DNA of 64,000 nucleotides, taken from assembly GCA_022749755.1 (NCBI GenBank), contig JAGQDM010000070.1, forward strand, positions 5,133,183 through 5,197,182, in the 5' to 3' direction. The notes below the pieces were generated by a model, which was not told where the DNA came from, made no database searches, and worked only from the letters and a program-made list of their open reading frames with translations. The DNA is from Azadirachta indica. Its lineage: Eukaryota; Streptophyta; Magnoliopsida; Sapindales; Meliaceae. A program made the position numbers and the translations under genes. Each line of letters begins with the position of its first letter. Position 1 is the first letter of the stretch. Below, piece by piece: positions 40,044 through 52,544 of the stretch.

Positions 40044-40920
40044 TATTGGGTTGGGTTTCCTCCTATTTGGAGATTGCCCAAGTTTTCTCTTCAATAGTAA
40101 CTAAGCCCAATTAATTCAAGGACATTTTGGTCTTTTCTCAAGTAGGGTTTAGTGTTTAATTTGCTGTAATATATATATGTGTCTTTAGAGAGAGAAAGGT
40201 ACTGTTTATCGTCTAGAGAGAGGCACGGGTACTGTTCATCATCTAAAGAGATGTAGATACTATTCATCATCTAGAGAGAGAAAATTATTGTTCATCACCT
40301 AGAGAGAGGCGGTATTGTTCATTATTTTAGAGAGAGGCGGGTACTGTTCATGAGAGAGAGGCAAAATAGTAAATTCGGGACAGTTTTGATCAAATTACTA
40401 ATCGGAGTCGTTTCGTAGTTCGATTGAGTTGAAATTTTACCAACAGTTTTCTAACTGAGAGAACTAAATTCTGAACGGTGGAGATCAGATTTGGAGCTCT
40501 CTTTCTTCAGATTTCGTGGTTGAAAGTTAGCTCACCATTATGGTGATGTTTTTCTTGAACTCTCTCTAATTTCTTTGTGAAACTTGATTGTTTGCCAAAA
40601 TTGTGTGATTTTAAAAATATTGTGAATGTGTACTTCTAGTTATAATTAAAGAGAAATTGTGTATTCCCATTATTTGATTATAGTAGAGTTTTTTGGGTGT
40701 ACGATGGTCTTGTGTTTTTTACTCTTCACATTGGGGAGGTTTTCTACGTTAAAATTGATTGTGTTATGATTGTTTTGTTGATGATGTGGTTGCTGTCCAA
40801 AAATTGATTTTGTACCAAAGATTGTTGCTCTATTTGTTTGTTTTCTATTAGGTTCATACAAGAAGGGATAAAGTAATTATTATGTTTCCGCAAATTGGTT
40901 TGTATTAGTTTATCCCAATA
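40044..40920 (+). repeat. 3' LTR of inner copia element
   Basis: About 877 bases, starting tattgggttggg and ending tatcccaata, so its termini form an inverted repeat TATTGGG...CCCAATA. It has the same GA-rich subrepeat cluster as the 5' LTR, but one with a different copy content. Confidence 0.92.
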
Positions 40921-40925
40921 AAGAT

Positions 40926-41745
40926 GAGTGTGCCTTTTGCGATGAAAAAGGGCGGTGGAAGAAAAATTGTCCTAAGTTGAAAAAATAGGGGATAAAGTGA
41001 TATCAGACGCATGTGTAACTGGATGTGATGACAGCAAATCATATTTTGCACTATCTTATCTTTTTTTAACAACACATCTCGATGAATAGTTGGTCGATTC
41101 GACATGCTCTTTCTAGATGAGTCCTAAAAGGGAGTGATTCTTCTATACTTTGAACAAATAAATGATGGAATTATCTGCATAACCAACAATAGAACTTGTA
41201 AAGTAATTGGGTTGGCTCCATTCGCTTAAAGAATGATGATGGATTAACTAGAATTCTGACAAAAGTTTGTTATGTACATGAATTTAGAAAGAATTTCATT
41301 TCTTTGGGAATGTTAGCATCTAAAGGTTTCATTAGGATAATGAGAGATGAGATTCTAAAAGTTATTTCAAGAGCACTCGTAGTGATGAAAAGAGTCAAAA
41401 GAAGTAATTTGTACCATTACTAAAAAAGTAAAGTTATTCAAAATTCTAGCTAAGCAAGGCTTGTTGAAAGGAGCAAAGGCTGACAAGTTGAGTTTTTGCA
41501 AGAAATGTGTTCTGGGAAAGCAGACAAGAGTAAAGGTTGGCACAACGATTCATGATACATGAAGGTATTATGCATTACATTCAGTTAGTTTGTAGGAACT
41601 TATCAAGGTAACTTGTCTTAGAGGTAAACACTACTTCATTACATTTGTTGATGACTTCTCCAAGCGATTTTGAGTGCATATTATGAAGACAAAAGATGAA
41701 GTAGTGAGAGATATATGAAAGTTGAAATTCGCCGAGGTAGAAATT
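40926..41745 (+). pseudogene. Right-hand gag-pol remnant of outer copia element
   Basis: Starts with a CX2CX3-4 zinc knuckle (CAFCDEKGRWKKNC) and continues through a degenerate protease/pre-integrase region with many stops. The integrase zinc-region remnant KCVLGKQTR is near 41500, and an integrase core start (YFITFVDDFSK) near 41630. It ends abruptly before the LTR, so RT and RNase H are absent. Confidence 0.75.
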
Positions 41746-41764
41746 TATTATCTAGGTGGCTCAT

Positions 41765-42290
41765 TGTTAGAGCCTATAGGACAATTGCAAAATAAAGATT
41801 GAGGCAGATATGTTTTGTTGGACAGAAGTGTTGGATAAAGAGTAATATACAGCTCCAGCTTCAATTTGTGAAGATCCAATAGGTGTCTCTCAGGCGGCAT
41901 GAAGAGATGAGAAGCTTACTGACTAATCTGGCTTTAGATCGACTATAAATAAGGAGCTTAACTCATTTGTTGCATTCATTCTCAAAAGACTAAAAAGCAG
42001 AGAGAAACCAGAGCAAGAAACATAGAGTTCTTCTTCATTTGCAGTTTTGCGGTAAATTTTACTTTGGTCTCCCTAGTTATAATATCTTACAATTTTATCC
42101 ATTATTTCTGTAGGTATTTCAAATAATTCTGATAAGTTTTATGAGTTTTTGCATATTATATTCAAATTCTGTAAGTTTTCTTATTTTGATAATAGTGAAT
42201 TAAGTGAAGTGATCCGAGTGCTCGAGGTCGTATAGATAACAATTTTTACTGGATCTCGTTAAATCTGGCATTTTTTATTTTTATATTTAT
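41765..42290 (+). repeat. Right LTR of outer copia element
   Basis: Begins tgttagagcctatagg and matches the left copy block by block for about 500 bases. The right end is not sharply defined: similarity fades near 42290, whereas the left copy continues further to the PBS-like site, so this copy may be truncated. Confidence 0.65.
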
Positions 42291-44205
42291 GCATATTTAT
42301 CATTACGATATAAATTGAATAGAGATAATTTGGCAGCAACCGCGTTAGTACGACCCTTAATAACGTAAGCAATATATTATCAAAAATTGAAGTCGTTCGT
42401 AGGGCGAAGTACTTTCATCCCGAATTGAATGTGAAGGCTCCAGTGTCTTCTAACAATGAATAAAAATTAAGGACATGTATCCAACGAGCTCGCTGTTATT
42501 CTCTTGAAACATTAGTAGGTGTACTGCTTTTGCATGCACGTTATATCTTGACAAAGTTGAGCAGATCACATTAATACACTGCATACTGATGAGTGATTGC
42601 TCCTCGTGGCTGCAACGATGGCAGCTGGTTGGACCTGTTTGATCTTCACGATTGTACTCTCTCCGAATTAATGCCAATTTCAGAGAAGTTGCTTCTATAT
42701 TATTGATTCATCGTCCTCAATGTTATTTCGTACGCAGAATTAATTTGCAAGATAACAAATTCATAACATTTAATGCGTGCACGTATTCATAATTGACAAT
42801 ATTATTATTGCTAGTATCGAGGCCAGTTAGAGGACCACATATCCCTCTCCTTTTCTTCTATTTCAAATTTTAAGGGTAAAAATACAGTGATTTATGAAAG
42901 GTTTAGTCGCTTTCAGTTTCAGCTCACATTTTGCATTATTATATTATTCTGATATATTTGTGAAGAGAATATTGTGATGTTAAAGAAATAGCCACTACAA
43001 CTTGTTCAATCTTTGCAACAGCATCTGTTTGTTTTACAGGTTATTGGTTCTAAATAATATTGTTAATTAACAAACACAATCTTTATTTTCGAACTAAAAT
43101 GAACAAGAATTAATGAACCCTACTTCTTAATTCATAATCGAAAAATAGAATATGCCCCTGCCCTAATCATTCCACCTGTCCACCTCAGTGAAACAAATAG
43201 TTGAAAAACTTTTGAGACGTCCGAATGCATGATATAGGAGTGAAATATATATTAATTTGTTAAATTAGGACAACTACGTTATAATATGTATTTGTCCTAA
43301 AATGAAGGTCTCATATATGAATGCGATCCTTCTTACAATAAGTTTGGCACATATTAAACAGACTAAGATTAATGCTCACTCATTGGAGAGATCATAAAAC
43401 TACGAGAGTTTATTAGTTCAAATATTAGCGAAAACTTATGTGAGTTTCAAATTTAGGCTCCAATTTATTGATTGTCAGAGTTGAAGATTAAGCATACACT
43501 ATTAATATCATACTGGTATGAGCCTGCAGGCTGCAGCTAATAAACATCTGGGTGCCATGCAATCCAGGGCTTGCACCCACAGCAAAAAGTTCAAAGAAGA
43601 AAGTTTCTGCCCGGAATTATTATGGCTCACACAACAGCTAACCTTACGTCTTGTTTTATGCATTTGTTGCCATAATCTCCTCACTTACATCCTTATTACA
43701 CCCTGCTTCTTAATAATATATATTAATCTTTTTACTCCACAAAAAGAGGTGTCGTGAGAATACAAGGGGTGTATTTAGGATCACCCTTTCCTTTATTGTA
43801 ACCTCTTACATATATGGTTTTAATATCAGTCAACGGATGAGCCCAAATGTAATATGCCTAGTTTCAGTATATGCGTGTCTATTGCGTTTTATATTTTAAT
43901 CAGCTGCATTTTTCATTTTACATCGTACATTAATTAATTTAAAATACTCACTGTTATTTCTTTACTCGCAATTAATACATTAACTTACAATACTGTTGTT
44001 ATTTTTGCTCGTAATACATAATTATACTTAATTGACTGGTAAGAATTAGGCAGAAATTAAATTAATTCTGCTACCTACTTCCAACCTCGGACACCCAGTA
44101 ATCTAATTATTAATTAAGCAAATCCTATTATGATCCCTTTGATCTTGATTAAAAGTCCAATTAAAAGCCTGCTCATTATTTAAGCTAGCAGCTATGCTAT
44201 TTTGT
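42291..44205. other. Intergenic region, no gene seen
   Basis: AT-rich DNA between the outer copia element and the 3' end of the P450 gene. No recognisable coding sequence or element. Confidence 0.5.
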
Positions 44206-46643
44206 TTACTCAGCATTTGCCTTTTCTTCCTTATTACGAGTGACACTTATGGGACAACCACTCTTCAATCGTGAAAACATTGCCCAGGACTCAGTGCTAG
44301 AGTCAGAATCAAGCACCTCCCACCTGATAAATTAATTAATTAGTTAATTAAGATTCATTAATTTTTTTTGGGGGGGTAAACCATCATAATTATTAATTAA
44401 TTAATTAAACTATTAGTTAATTAAACTCACTTGTAAGTGGTGATGAGGCGGTGCAGAAAGACGAGCATCATGGATTTAGCCATGTGCATTCCCATGCAAG
44501 TTCTGCCTCCCAAGCTGAAAGCTAAGAAGCTGTGTGGTTTTGTCTCATCCTGTACTCCAGTTAATCACAACGAGTTTTATATTAAGGATTATTTTTAAAA
44601 AAATGATTTAATTGACAATTGAAATTAATTGCATATATACTTACATTAAACCTAGAAGGATTGAACACATCAGGATTATTGAAAAACTTAGAATCAAGGT
44701 GGATTGATTTAGCATCAACATTAACACTCCACCCTCCCTTAATCCTATATCCTAACAAATTAAGATCAATTCAGATAAAAGTTCCATTAGTGAAGATAAT
44801 TACAATTAATGATTAATTGTAGTAATCATCAGAAATATTTAATTAAACAAACCTTGTATTTCACAGTCCTCGAGTACCATTCTTGGAAACCATGCAACTA
44901 TAGATGACATTCTCAAGGATTCTTTGACTACCTGTTATTTTATTGTCACCCATTTCAATACTTGTTAATTAATCAATTTCAAAGTTATTAAAGAAACTGC
45001 GAATAAATTTGTGTGAGTATACCTTAGAAGCGTAAGTCATGTAGTAATTAAGATCTTCCAGGGTAAGACATGATTTTGTTGAAGTAGTTTCTGCTAGTTT
45101 AAGTTGTTCAGTCTACTCCAAAACCACCAACTCAATCAAATGTATATATAGAATTCAACAAATCAAAATGATTTTACTAAGATATGAAATGCTTTGCACT
45201 GAAAAATGATTGGAAGAATAATAAATACCTTAACCAAGTTTAGGGCCTCTTGGTTTTCTCCCAGGTACTTGACCATCCAAGTGATTGCATTTGCTGTGGT
45301 ATCTTGACCTGTCAATTACATATATATTTATGTATACATGCTAAGTATGATTCTAATTAAATTAATAAGATTCTCCACCAAATTTCAATTAATTCCAATT
45401 AAATTGTGACCTGCAATGATCATGGTCAAAATATTATCTTGAATCTCTGCATCTGTTAACTTCTTCAGGGTTTCACTAGAAGAAGAAGAGGAGGAGGCTA
45501 ATTTATCAACTTCATCTGTCACAAGATACTGTAAAAAATCATCACGCTGAGCTTCTACGCCTCCTTTTCTTCTAAGGGTAATCATTTTCTCCAAGGTCTT
45601 CATAATTCTTTTTCTTGCCTGAATCATCATTTAATGTAAAAAGATGATCCAAAATCATTATCAGGGGCTTGGCAGAAGTGAAACTAACATGTAAATAGTA
45701 ATCGGTAATTAAAATTTTGCGGGTAACATTAACAGTACCTGAAGGCCTTTGTAAAATCTAGTCCACGGTAACTTCAAAGGGAAAGCAAGCATTGCCTCAT
45801 AAACATGAGCCACGTCCTTTTCAAGCATCTCTAGTTCTTCTCCACTCTCTAAACTCATCAATGTTTTACACATTGCTTTAAAAGTAATCTGCACAAAACG
45901 ATAATGTACAACACTAGATTAATTAAACTCAATAATTAATAAATAAACCACCCACTAACATTCAAACATTATTAATTTATTATATTAATTAATAACAAAT
46001 TTACCTCAAGAACTTCCCTAAGAACCACGACAGTGCCTTTATTTTCCCAACTAGGAAGAGATTGCAAGATGAGTTCATCAAACTGTTTGATAAAGTTTGA
46101 CAGAGAACTTGTCGAGAATAAGTTGGCCAGACGAGTACGAATCATTTTGTGGTGTTCAGGTGAAGCACACAGCACGCTGTGATTCCCCACAAGCTCTGCA
46201 ATCGACTTTATGTATTTCTTCGAGAAATTCTCCCCTTCATTGCTTAGTATAGTCTTTGCTGCTTCTGTACTCGAGAAGAAAACCTGAGTGTTTCCAAATA
46301 TGTTGGTCTTGAAGCAATCTCCATACCTGCGGTAACGTAGGTAATGAAAATTAAACAATTAAATAATGAACCTATGGAGAAAAATATTGTTAGATATGAA
46401 TGAAATTAAGATGATCACTCACTTGAGACGACGAACTTGGACAAAGTGGTAGAAGCCCTTGCTGCTATTGATAGCAGCCATGAACTGCATGGTTTCTCCC
46501 ATGAACGGTAATCCTTTATTTCCCGGAGGAAAAACGCCGTACGAATCATGCCGGACCATCTTGTAAACATGACCTATGACCAGAACCGCCACGGTGCCAA
46601 GAACAAGCACCAAGTAGAAGTAAAGGAAAGGGTTTTCATCCAT
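44206..46643 (-). CDS. Cytochrome P450, CYP85 clan, CYP722-like
   Basis: A haem monooxygenase anchored in the ER membrane. Ten exons: 46423-46643, 46005-46326, 45739-45888, 45411-45618, 45229-45308, 45023-45112, 44853-44931, 44645-44751, 44431-44549 and 44206-44323, 1494 nt, 497 aa, normal for a plant P450. An N-terminal membrane anchor (about 5-26) is followed by the proline-rich PPGNKGLPF hinge. The I-helix oxygen-binding motif AGQDTT is at about 300-305, the K-helix ESLR at 361-364, and the haem loop FSLGGRTCMG has its cysteine ligand at 437. All motifs are intact. The sequence looks most like CYP722, whose C subfamily makes strigolactones (orobanchol or 5-deoxystrigol). CYP707 (ABA 8'-hydroxylase) is the main alternative. 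An in-frame ATG four codons upstream (46655) is also possible. Confidence 0.88.
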
Positions 46644-46740
46644 GTTTGGTAGCAATTGCTTGATTACCAGACTAGTTAGAACTAGGTGAGTGAAAGTGAG
46701 GAGTGAAGATATACTAAAGTATCATCACTTTTTCTAGGTG

Positions 46741-46749
46741 TTATATATA
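46741..46749 (-). promoter_or_regulatory. TATA box of the P450 gene
   Basis: Minus-strand TATATATAA about 100 bases upstream of the ATG at 46643. Confidence 0.55.
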
Positions 46750-49700
46750 GATTTTTATGGTGGTATGTTTATGTATACACTAGCCTTTGGGCATGTATAT
46801 CTGAATATTGAATCCAAGTGATGAAGGGAGGGAACGACACGTGTAGGGTGGGTGCTGGGATCAGGGGCTACAGGGTAGGATATGGTGGTTTCCCACTTGC
46901 AGTCGAAAGTGGGCATGATGGTTTAATGGACGTCAGTCATAAGTTAGTGGAAATGAATAATCATGTGATTTTTGAATTTAAAGGTCTCAGTGAGTTACAC
47001 GCAAGTGATATCGATGAAGAAGAATGTTAACATTCCATGGACGTGATGGCCCTGGCCCATATATTCATGGGCCTTACTGGCCACTTGGATTTCAGGCCTT
47101 TTGTATTGCCAGCAAAAAGCCCTTTAAAAGCTTATTCTCTTGCATGCAATGGAAGCAAAGGTACGCTAATTGGAAGATAACTAGCATATCACTCGAAGTT
47201 GATTCCTTTATTAGAAGGTCAATAGCTCAGAATTAGGATACACATTTGATTTGTATTTTTTTTTAATTAAAAAAATTAAGTAAAATATTTATTGAGTACT
47301 TCTTCAAGAAGTTCTCCTGCATAGTGCATGTTTTTGTTATCTTAAAAAGATTTATTAATTTTAAATGAAACGGCACAAATAAAGCATCGAATTGAAGAGA
47401 TTGGAGTACATTGACTTCATTACATCGAAAAATACTTGCAGAGCGACAATGATGAGTTTTGAAGTATTATGGGTTGTTGTGTTTACTTTTTCGATTAATT
47501 CATCTTTAAGTGAAATGCACAAAAATACAGAAACTGGGATTTAAGTGGAGAAATTTCAAATATTTAATTTTTGAATGGTAAATTGTTATCTTGAAAAGAA
47601 TACAACAACATAAAGTTTACTACAAGACATGCCATCATGGGGATTTTTGTAGCTGATTAGTGATTAATATGTTAACAATGCATTTGATCAATTAAAAATA
47701 GTATGGTTCTGGAATTTCCAATTCAAATGAAAAATCTCTAATGTCTAGATATTTAAATAACCGAGTTAATGAGGCTTTTATTAGATATGATCTCAGTCCT
47801 TTTTTACTTTTGGGTCAGTAAAATAATTTGGACCTTGTTATACAAAACTTTAATACTAGGCCTAATATCTTTTTTTTTTTTTTAATCGATATAAATGAAA
47901 AAACTCAAATGAAAGACTATAAAATTTAACTTGTTGAAAAAACAAAAAGGCATGAAAAAACGTGCACCTTTAATTTAATATTGGGGGACAAGACATGATA
48001 AGGTTGAGGTGTTAGATAGGATTAAAAGGGGCTTGGATTAGACACCACTATTGCTATTCACAAATAAAGTTTGCACGATTCTTGGAATTGAATTTGATCG
48101 TTGGACGATTGCACCTCACTTTTCTTAGTATGTTGCATGCCCGTGGCCCTGGCCCTGGCCAACCCACATCTTTAATTCAGCCTGCTGATGGTGAGCAAGC
48201 ATATCAATAATGTCGATTGAAAGAAGAAACGGGAACCACTTGATTCAAATCGTTTTGGCTTTGAAGAGCAATGGATTGGGCTCCAGTCCATTTGTCATCA
48301 CATGCAAACCTTAAAGCAGGCAAAGATTAAAGGCTCATTTCAATTACAAGTCACGAACAGCAAACTAATCAAATTATTATTTGCGAGACAATTTATAGGA
48401 TGGTAATTATTTAGAATGGTTTAGCTGGTTAATGAACACTTAGGGAGTATACCAAAAGTTGGTAGTATCGCTGCTCAGCTCCGCTTTAATCAATGAAGTC
48501 CCAACTCCCAATACTCTTTTTCCATCTGCTGTCATTTTAGTGCACTCAGGGCTGTCATATTATCAGTACTTGGTAGGTAGCCGAGCAGAGGTATTTTGCA
48601 TCGAAGTTGAATACACTCATTAATTCTCTCTCTGGTTTGTTACTGTTTGTGCTTTCTGCTTTGCCATCACATCTCTGAAATCTGAATTAAAGCACCAGCA
48701 CTTGCAAAAGAGAGAGCAAAAGTAAAGAGCGTTCTTTGCTGGCTGTTCCCAACAATATCTCAACATCAGAAATTTCCTGCGAGGAACGAAAGTTTTACGT
48801 ATCTTGCGTTCCGGGTTAATCAATAAACATTTAATATCAATTCCAATTTCTGACTTTGAACGTTAAATATTTAATAATGTCCTTTTACCTAGTACCATAA
48901 ATACAATCCCATTCATGGAGGATGGATTAGAATTAATATTTCCTCAATAAATAAAATTTTCTGAGTTGAATGTAAATGAAAAGCCTTAGACTGGACGCCA
49001 ACCTAAAAAATCAAATGGGTTTGTTTACTTTTCGTTGTGAGCAAAAATGTATGAAAGCCCTTTACAATTATATAATATCATATTATATTTATAATATCTA
49101 TATATATATATATAGGATAAGATTAATGACTTTACATAATTTTTTAAATTAATTATAAATTATTAAATTTAAATATACATATAAAAATAAAGATTATATT
49201 TAATATATGTATTAATTATGAATATATTAATTATGTATTAATTATAAAATTAAATATAATTTTAAACGTTAAATAAATTTAAATTTAAATTTAAAAATTT
49301 ATAATTAATATAAAATATTATGTAAAATTAATAATCATTGATCATTGAGAGTCTATAAAAGTAAAAAGTTGAGCGTCTATGATCAATTCGTACATATATT
49401 GCAGAGAACAATGACAATCAATTTGATGTGGGCAGTCAAATTTGTCCGTTGTGAGTGCTTGGAGTATTCAAGATTCTTTTAGTGGGTTTTAATTGATAGA
49501 GAAAATGGAGATTGAACTGTCAGTTGTATTAGGGTTGGCATGTTCATCTTCTAGAATCTTAGGATTAGTTTTTTGAGTTAGCAAAAAGTTTTGATTAATA
49601 AATTAATAAACTCGCAATTTTGTCTTTGGTGTGCTGTTACTGTATCAATCAAATCCAAGGTAGCGTATAATATATTCATATATGTAGTAAATTTCAAGGT

Positions 49701-52544
49701 GTCTCAAAAGTCACTTTGCAAAAGCCGGCCTTGGAATAACAAAAACAAACATGTGGGTAGTTTGCGGTCCAGCAAAGAAAACCAAATAGTTCCTTAATTT
49801 TTGTTATATGTAAAGGGTCCATTTGAGTAAGTTTCTATATCATTAATTAATTAAGTAAAGTAATTAAATTAAATGTTTCACTAATTTTACATAACCACTT
49901 GATTAATTGTCAACTTTATCATTAAATAACAAATACCCAACAATATTATCCCTCCTCCATATTTTTTATTTTTGCCATCGCCATCAGAGTCACAAATTCC
50001 AATCCTTACACTTAATCTTGCATCACTCATTCACTAAATGTCAAATTTGTATATATATATGCACTAAAAAGTTTCTTAAGGTTCCCTTCCATTTCTTCCG
50101 TAGATTAAAAAAATATAAAAAGGGAAGAATTATTTGCATGAGTGGGCCAATTTGCCAACAACACATGTAGTAGAAAATTAATACAATACTATCCAAATCT
50201 GACTTTGAATTTTAAACAAATAAAGACTTCAACAACATGTGTCCCCAACATTCTTAGTTGTCTAATTAATTATTTGTAATCTTAACTTTTGAGTTCTTTC
50301 AAATATCAATGAATGAGGATGGAATATTGGGACTAAAGTAGCATGGGGTTTTTGACAGATTAAGTACTTTCTTTTATTTTCTTGGCATTTTGAACAAATT
50401 TACTTTCCTGTTCTCGGCTTTTTAATAATTTTTTAACATTTAAAAATATAATTCAAGAAAACGATTAATCTTCACCGCCGTTTATACTTTATAGAAATAA
50501 TAAAATCATCCTTAACATTATTGTTTACGATTTTATTTATCCGAATTAAAATAAGTTATAAACTTGTGAATTAATTTAACAAACCCGTGATAATTGATGT
50601 CACTTTATTGTTAAGTTAATTACTTTCACAACGCTCATAACAAATTTAATAAATGCATGATCATGTCACTTTACATAACAAATTTAGAATAATTTAATTT
50701 CCATGTGATCGTTGGTTAGATTAGTTAGTTAATACATAATTAATTATGGGTGGGTTTCGTGCCCTAATGACCTAGCTATGTATGTCGGCCTGCATAATTA
50801 AATAATATAAGCAACGTAATTTGAAAGTTAATTATAACAAAATTAAAGATTGAACTAGTGTAAAATGTTAATCGACACCGTGGCCATTACGTGGACGCGA
50901 TGGACGCCAGTGATTTAAAAGTAATAGGTGATTAGGTCACAGCTTTGATCATTTTATATTTATACAAAATATTAAAAAGATATTAAGACCTGAAGAAGAG
51001 GAAGAGGAAGAGGACCACCATTGCTACTGAATGAGAACGATGTTACGTAATACGTACTGAATTTAAGATGATTGGGGATTCAATGTATCATTCATCATAT
51101 TCATGTAGTAACATGAGTCCCTATCCCTCCCCATCCCTTCTTCTTAACTTATTGGCTACTCTCAACACAACCACATTAAATTTTATTTCTTCTTATAAAT
51201 TTGATAATTAAAATTGTCTAAATAAAAAAGAAACGATTTTGATAAATTGGACAAAAATATGATTACGAAATGTAAAGACTTGTCTCATTTGAGATCAGTG
51301 GTTTTGGAAGAAAGGTTCTAGCACATTTTCTCTTATCCTGTGGACAATCAAGGGGGCGGCCATAATTATTAATTTGTTGACAATATAAAATTGTATTTGT
51401 CAATTCATTATTATTATTATTTTATTTTTATTATTATTTAATTATTATTATTTGTACTCCGAAGAAATTTACCCATGTTCTACCGACAACTAAAAATCAT
51501 TTGGGATTTCGTGTTTCATCATCAATTTCCAAATTTGGACACAATTTCCCTCCGTCAGTCTCGGCTGGCCCTATCTCTCTATCTATCTATCTCTCTATCT
51601 ATCTATTATGACACTGTTCAGGGCCTCCATCGGCTTCAGGTTCAGCCCCTTTTGGTTTTTTTTGTTCATCCTCCTGGAGATTTTCCTGATGGACCTCAAA
51701 TTCAATTGTATTTGTACCTTCACGTCTATTGATACATTTAATTCGTCCTCTTATTATTAAGTTTTCTATGTAGACAAATTTATTTATTTAAAGCTAGCTG
51801 TATCATTACTCCATATCTCATACAATTTATTTATTTATTTATTTTATTCTCATTAAAATATAAAACATATCACGATGATATAAAATTACCATGTATTAAT
51901 GCGTATACGTAGCAATATTTTTTATGTAAAACTGATTCATACAAATGAAAGAGAATGTTTGAGTGAATTTTCAAAACTATTTTTCTCTTTTAACAATAAA
52001 AAATAGCAACAAACAAGTTGTATTGCATGGTTTGCAAAATTTTTTTTTTTTTTTGAAGATAGAAAACAGCACTTTAATAATTAGCATAACAAATAGACAT
52101 ATAGTAATATTATTAATTAATTATTTATTTTTATCTATTAAAAAATTGTGAGAAAAAAAAATAATAATGACATAGAAGAATGCTGTCGACAGAGCTCGGA
52201 TATCATTATTAAAGCAATAGCAGTACACTCGATTAATGAAATGTAACAACTCAATTTAGATCAATAATAATTAATAAACGGAAACTTAAATCAATAATGC
52301 AACAGCTCTAGCTCTAACGCGGCAAATCTAATGGCTCTGATTAATTTTTAGAAAAAGCTAATTATACATCTTCTGCCTGGTGATTAGTATTTATTTACAG
52401 TAGAGACTACAGTGGATCATCTTCTTCGTAACAACTAGTCTAATTATTTTGAGAAACAGACATTGATTCTAGCATATACAAATTATTAGATCGTTAATAT
52501 TGATTTCAGTAGCAGTGACGTGAGCGGAACAGTCAGTCAACTCG
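46750..52544. other. Long AT-rich intergenic region, no gene seen
   Basis: About 5.8 kb between the P450 promoter and the 3' end of the DnaJ gene. It contains short AT repeats near 49100, TATC-type repeats at about 51573-51605 and poly-T runs. No open frame here resembles a known protein and no element termini were found. Confidence 0.5.
51573..51605 (+). repeat. (TCTA/TCTC)n microsatellite
   Basis: A compound run of tctatc and ctctctatc units, directly visible. Confidence 0.8.

Larger units (their letters stand above)
35154..40925 (+). mobile_element. Inner Ty1/copia retrotransposon with intact ends
   Basis: A full-length but decayed element. It is flanked by a perfect 5-base target-site duplication, aagat, at 35154-35158 and 40921-40925. 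Its LTRs (35159-36062 and 40044-40920) enclose a PBS, a gag relic, a pol relic in the copia order protease-integrase-RT-RNase H, and a polypurine tract. Stops and frameshifts interrupt both gag and pol, so it cannot make its own proteins. The two LTRs differ at about a tenth of positions in the first ~155 bases compared by eye, suggesting an old insertion. It lies inside the gag region of the outer element. Confidence 0.93.
33926..42290 (+). mobile_element. Outer Ty1/copia (Tnt1-like) element, internally deleted and interrupted
   Basis: Two long, diverged direct repeats (about 33926-34515 and 41765-42290) bracket copia remnants. After the left repeat comes a primer-binding-like sequence (cggtatcaaagc, near 34518). 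A gag remnant lies at about 34860-35150, and to the right of the nested element the CX2C zinc knuckle appears at about 40929-40985. Protease-region and integrase-zinc-region remnants, with many stops, follow to about 41740. The reverse transcriptase and RNase H region is missing altogether. The gag frame runs across the insertion point of the inner element, which shows nesting. Assignment to the Tnt1/Tork-like lineage is from remembered gag and GAG-pre-integrase patterns. Right LTR end is uncertain by tens of bases. Confidence 0.75.
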
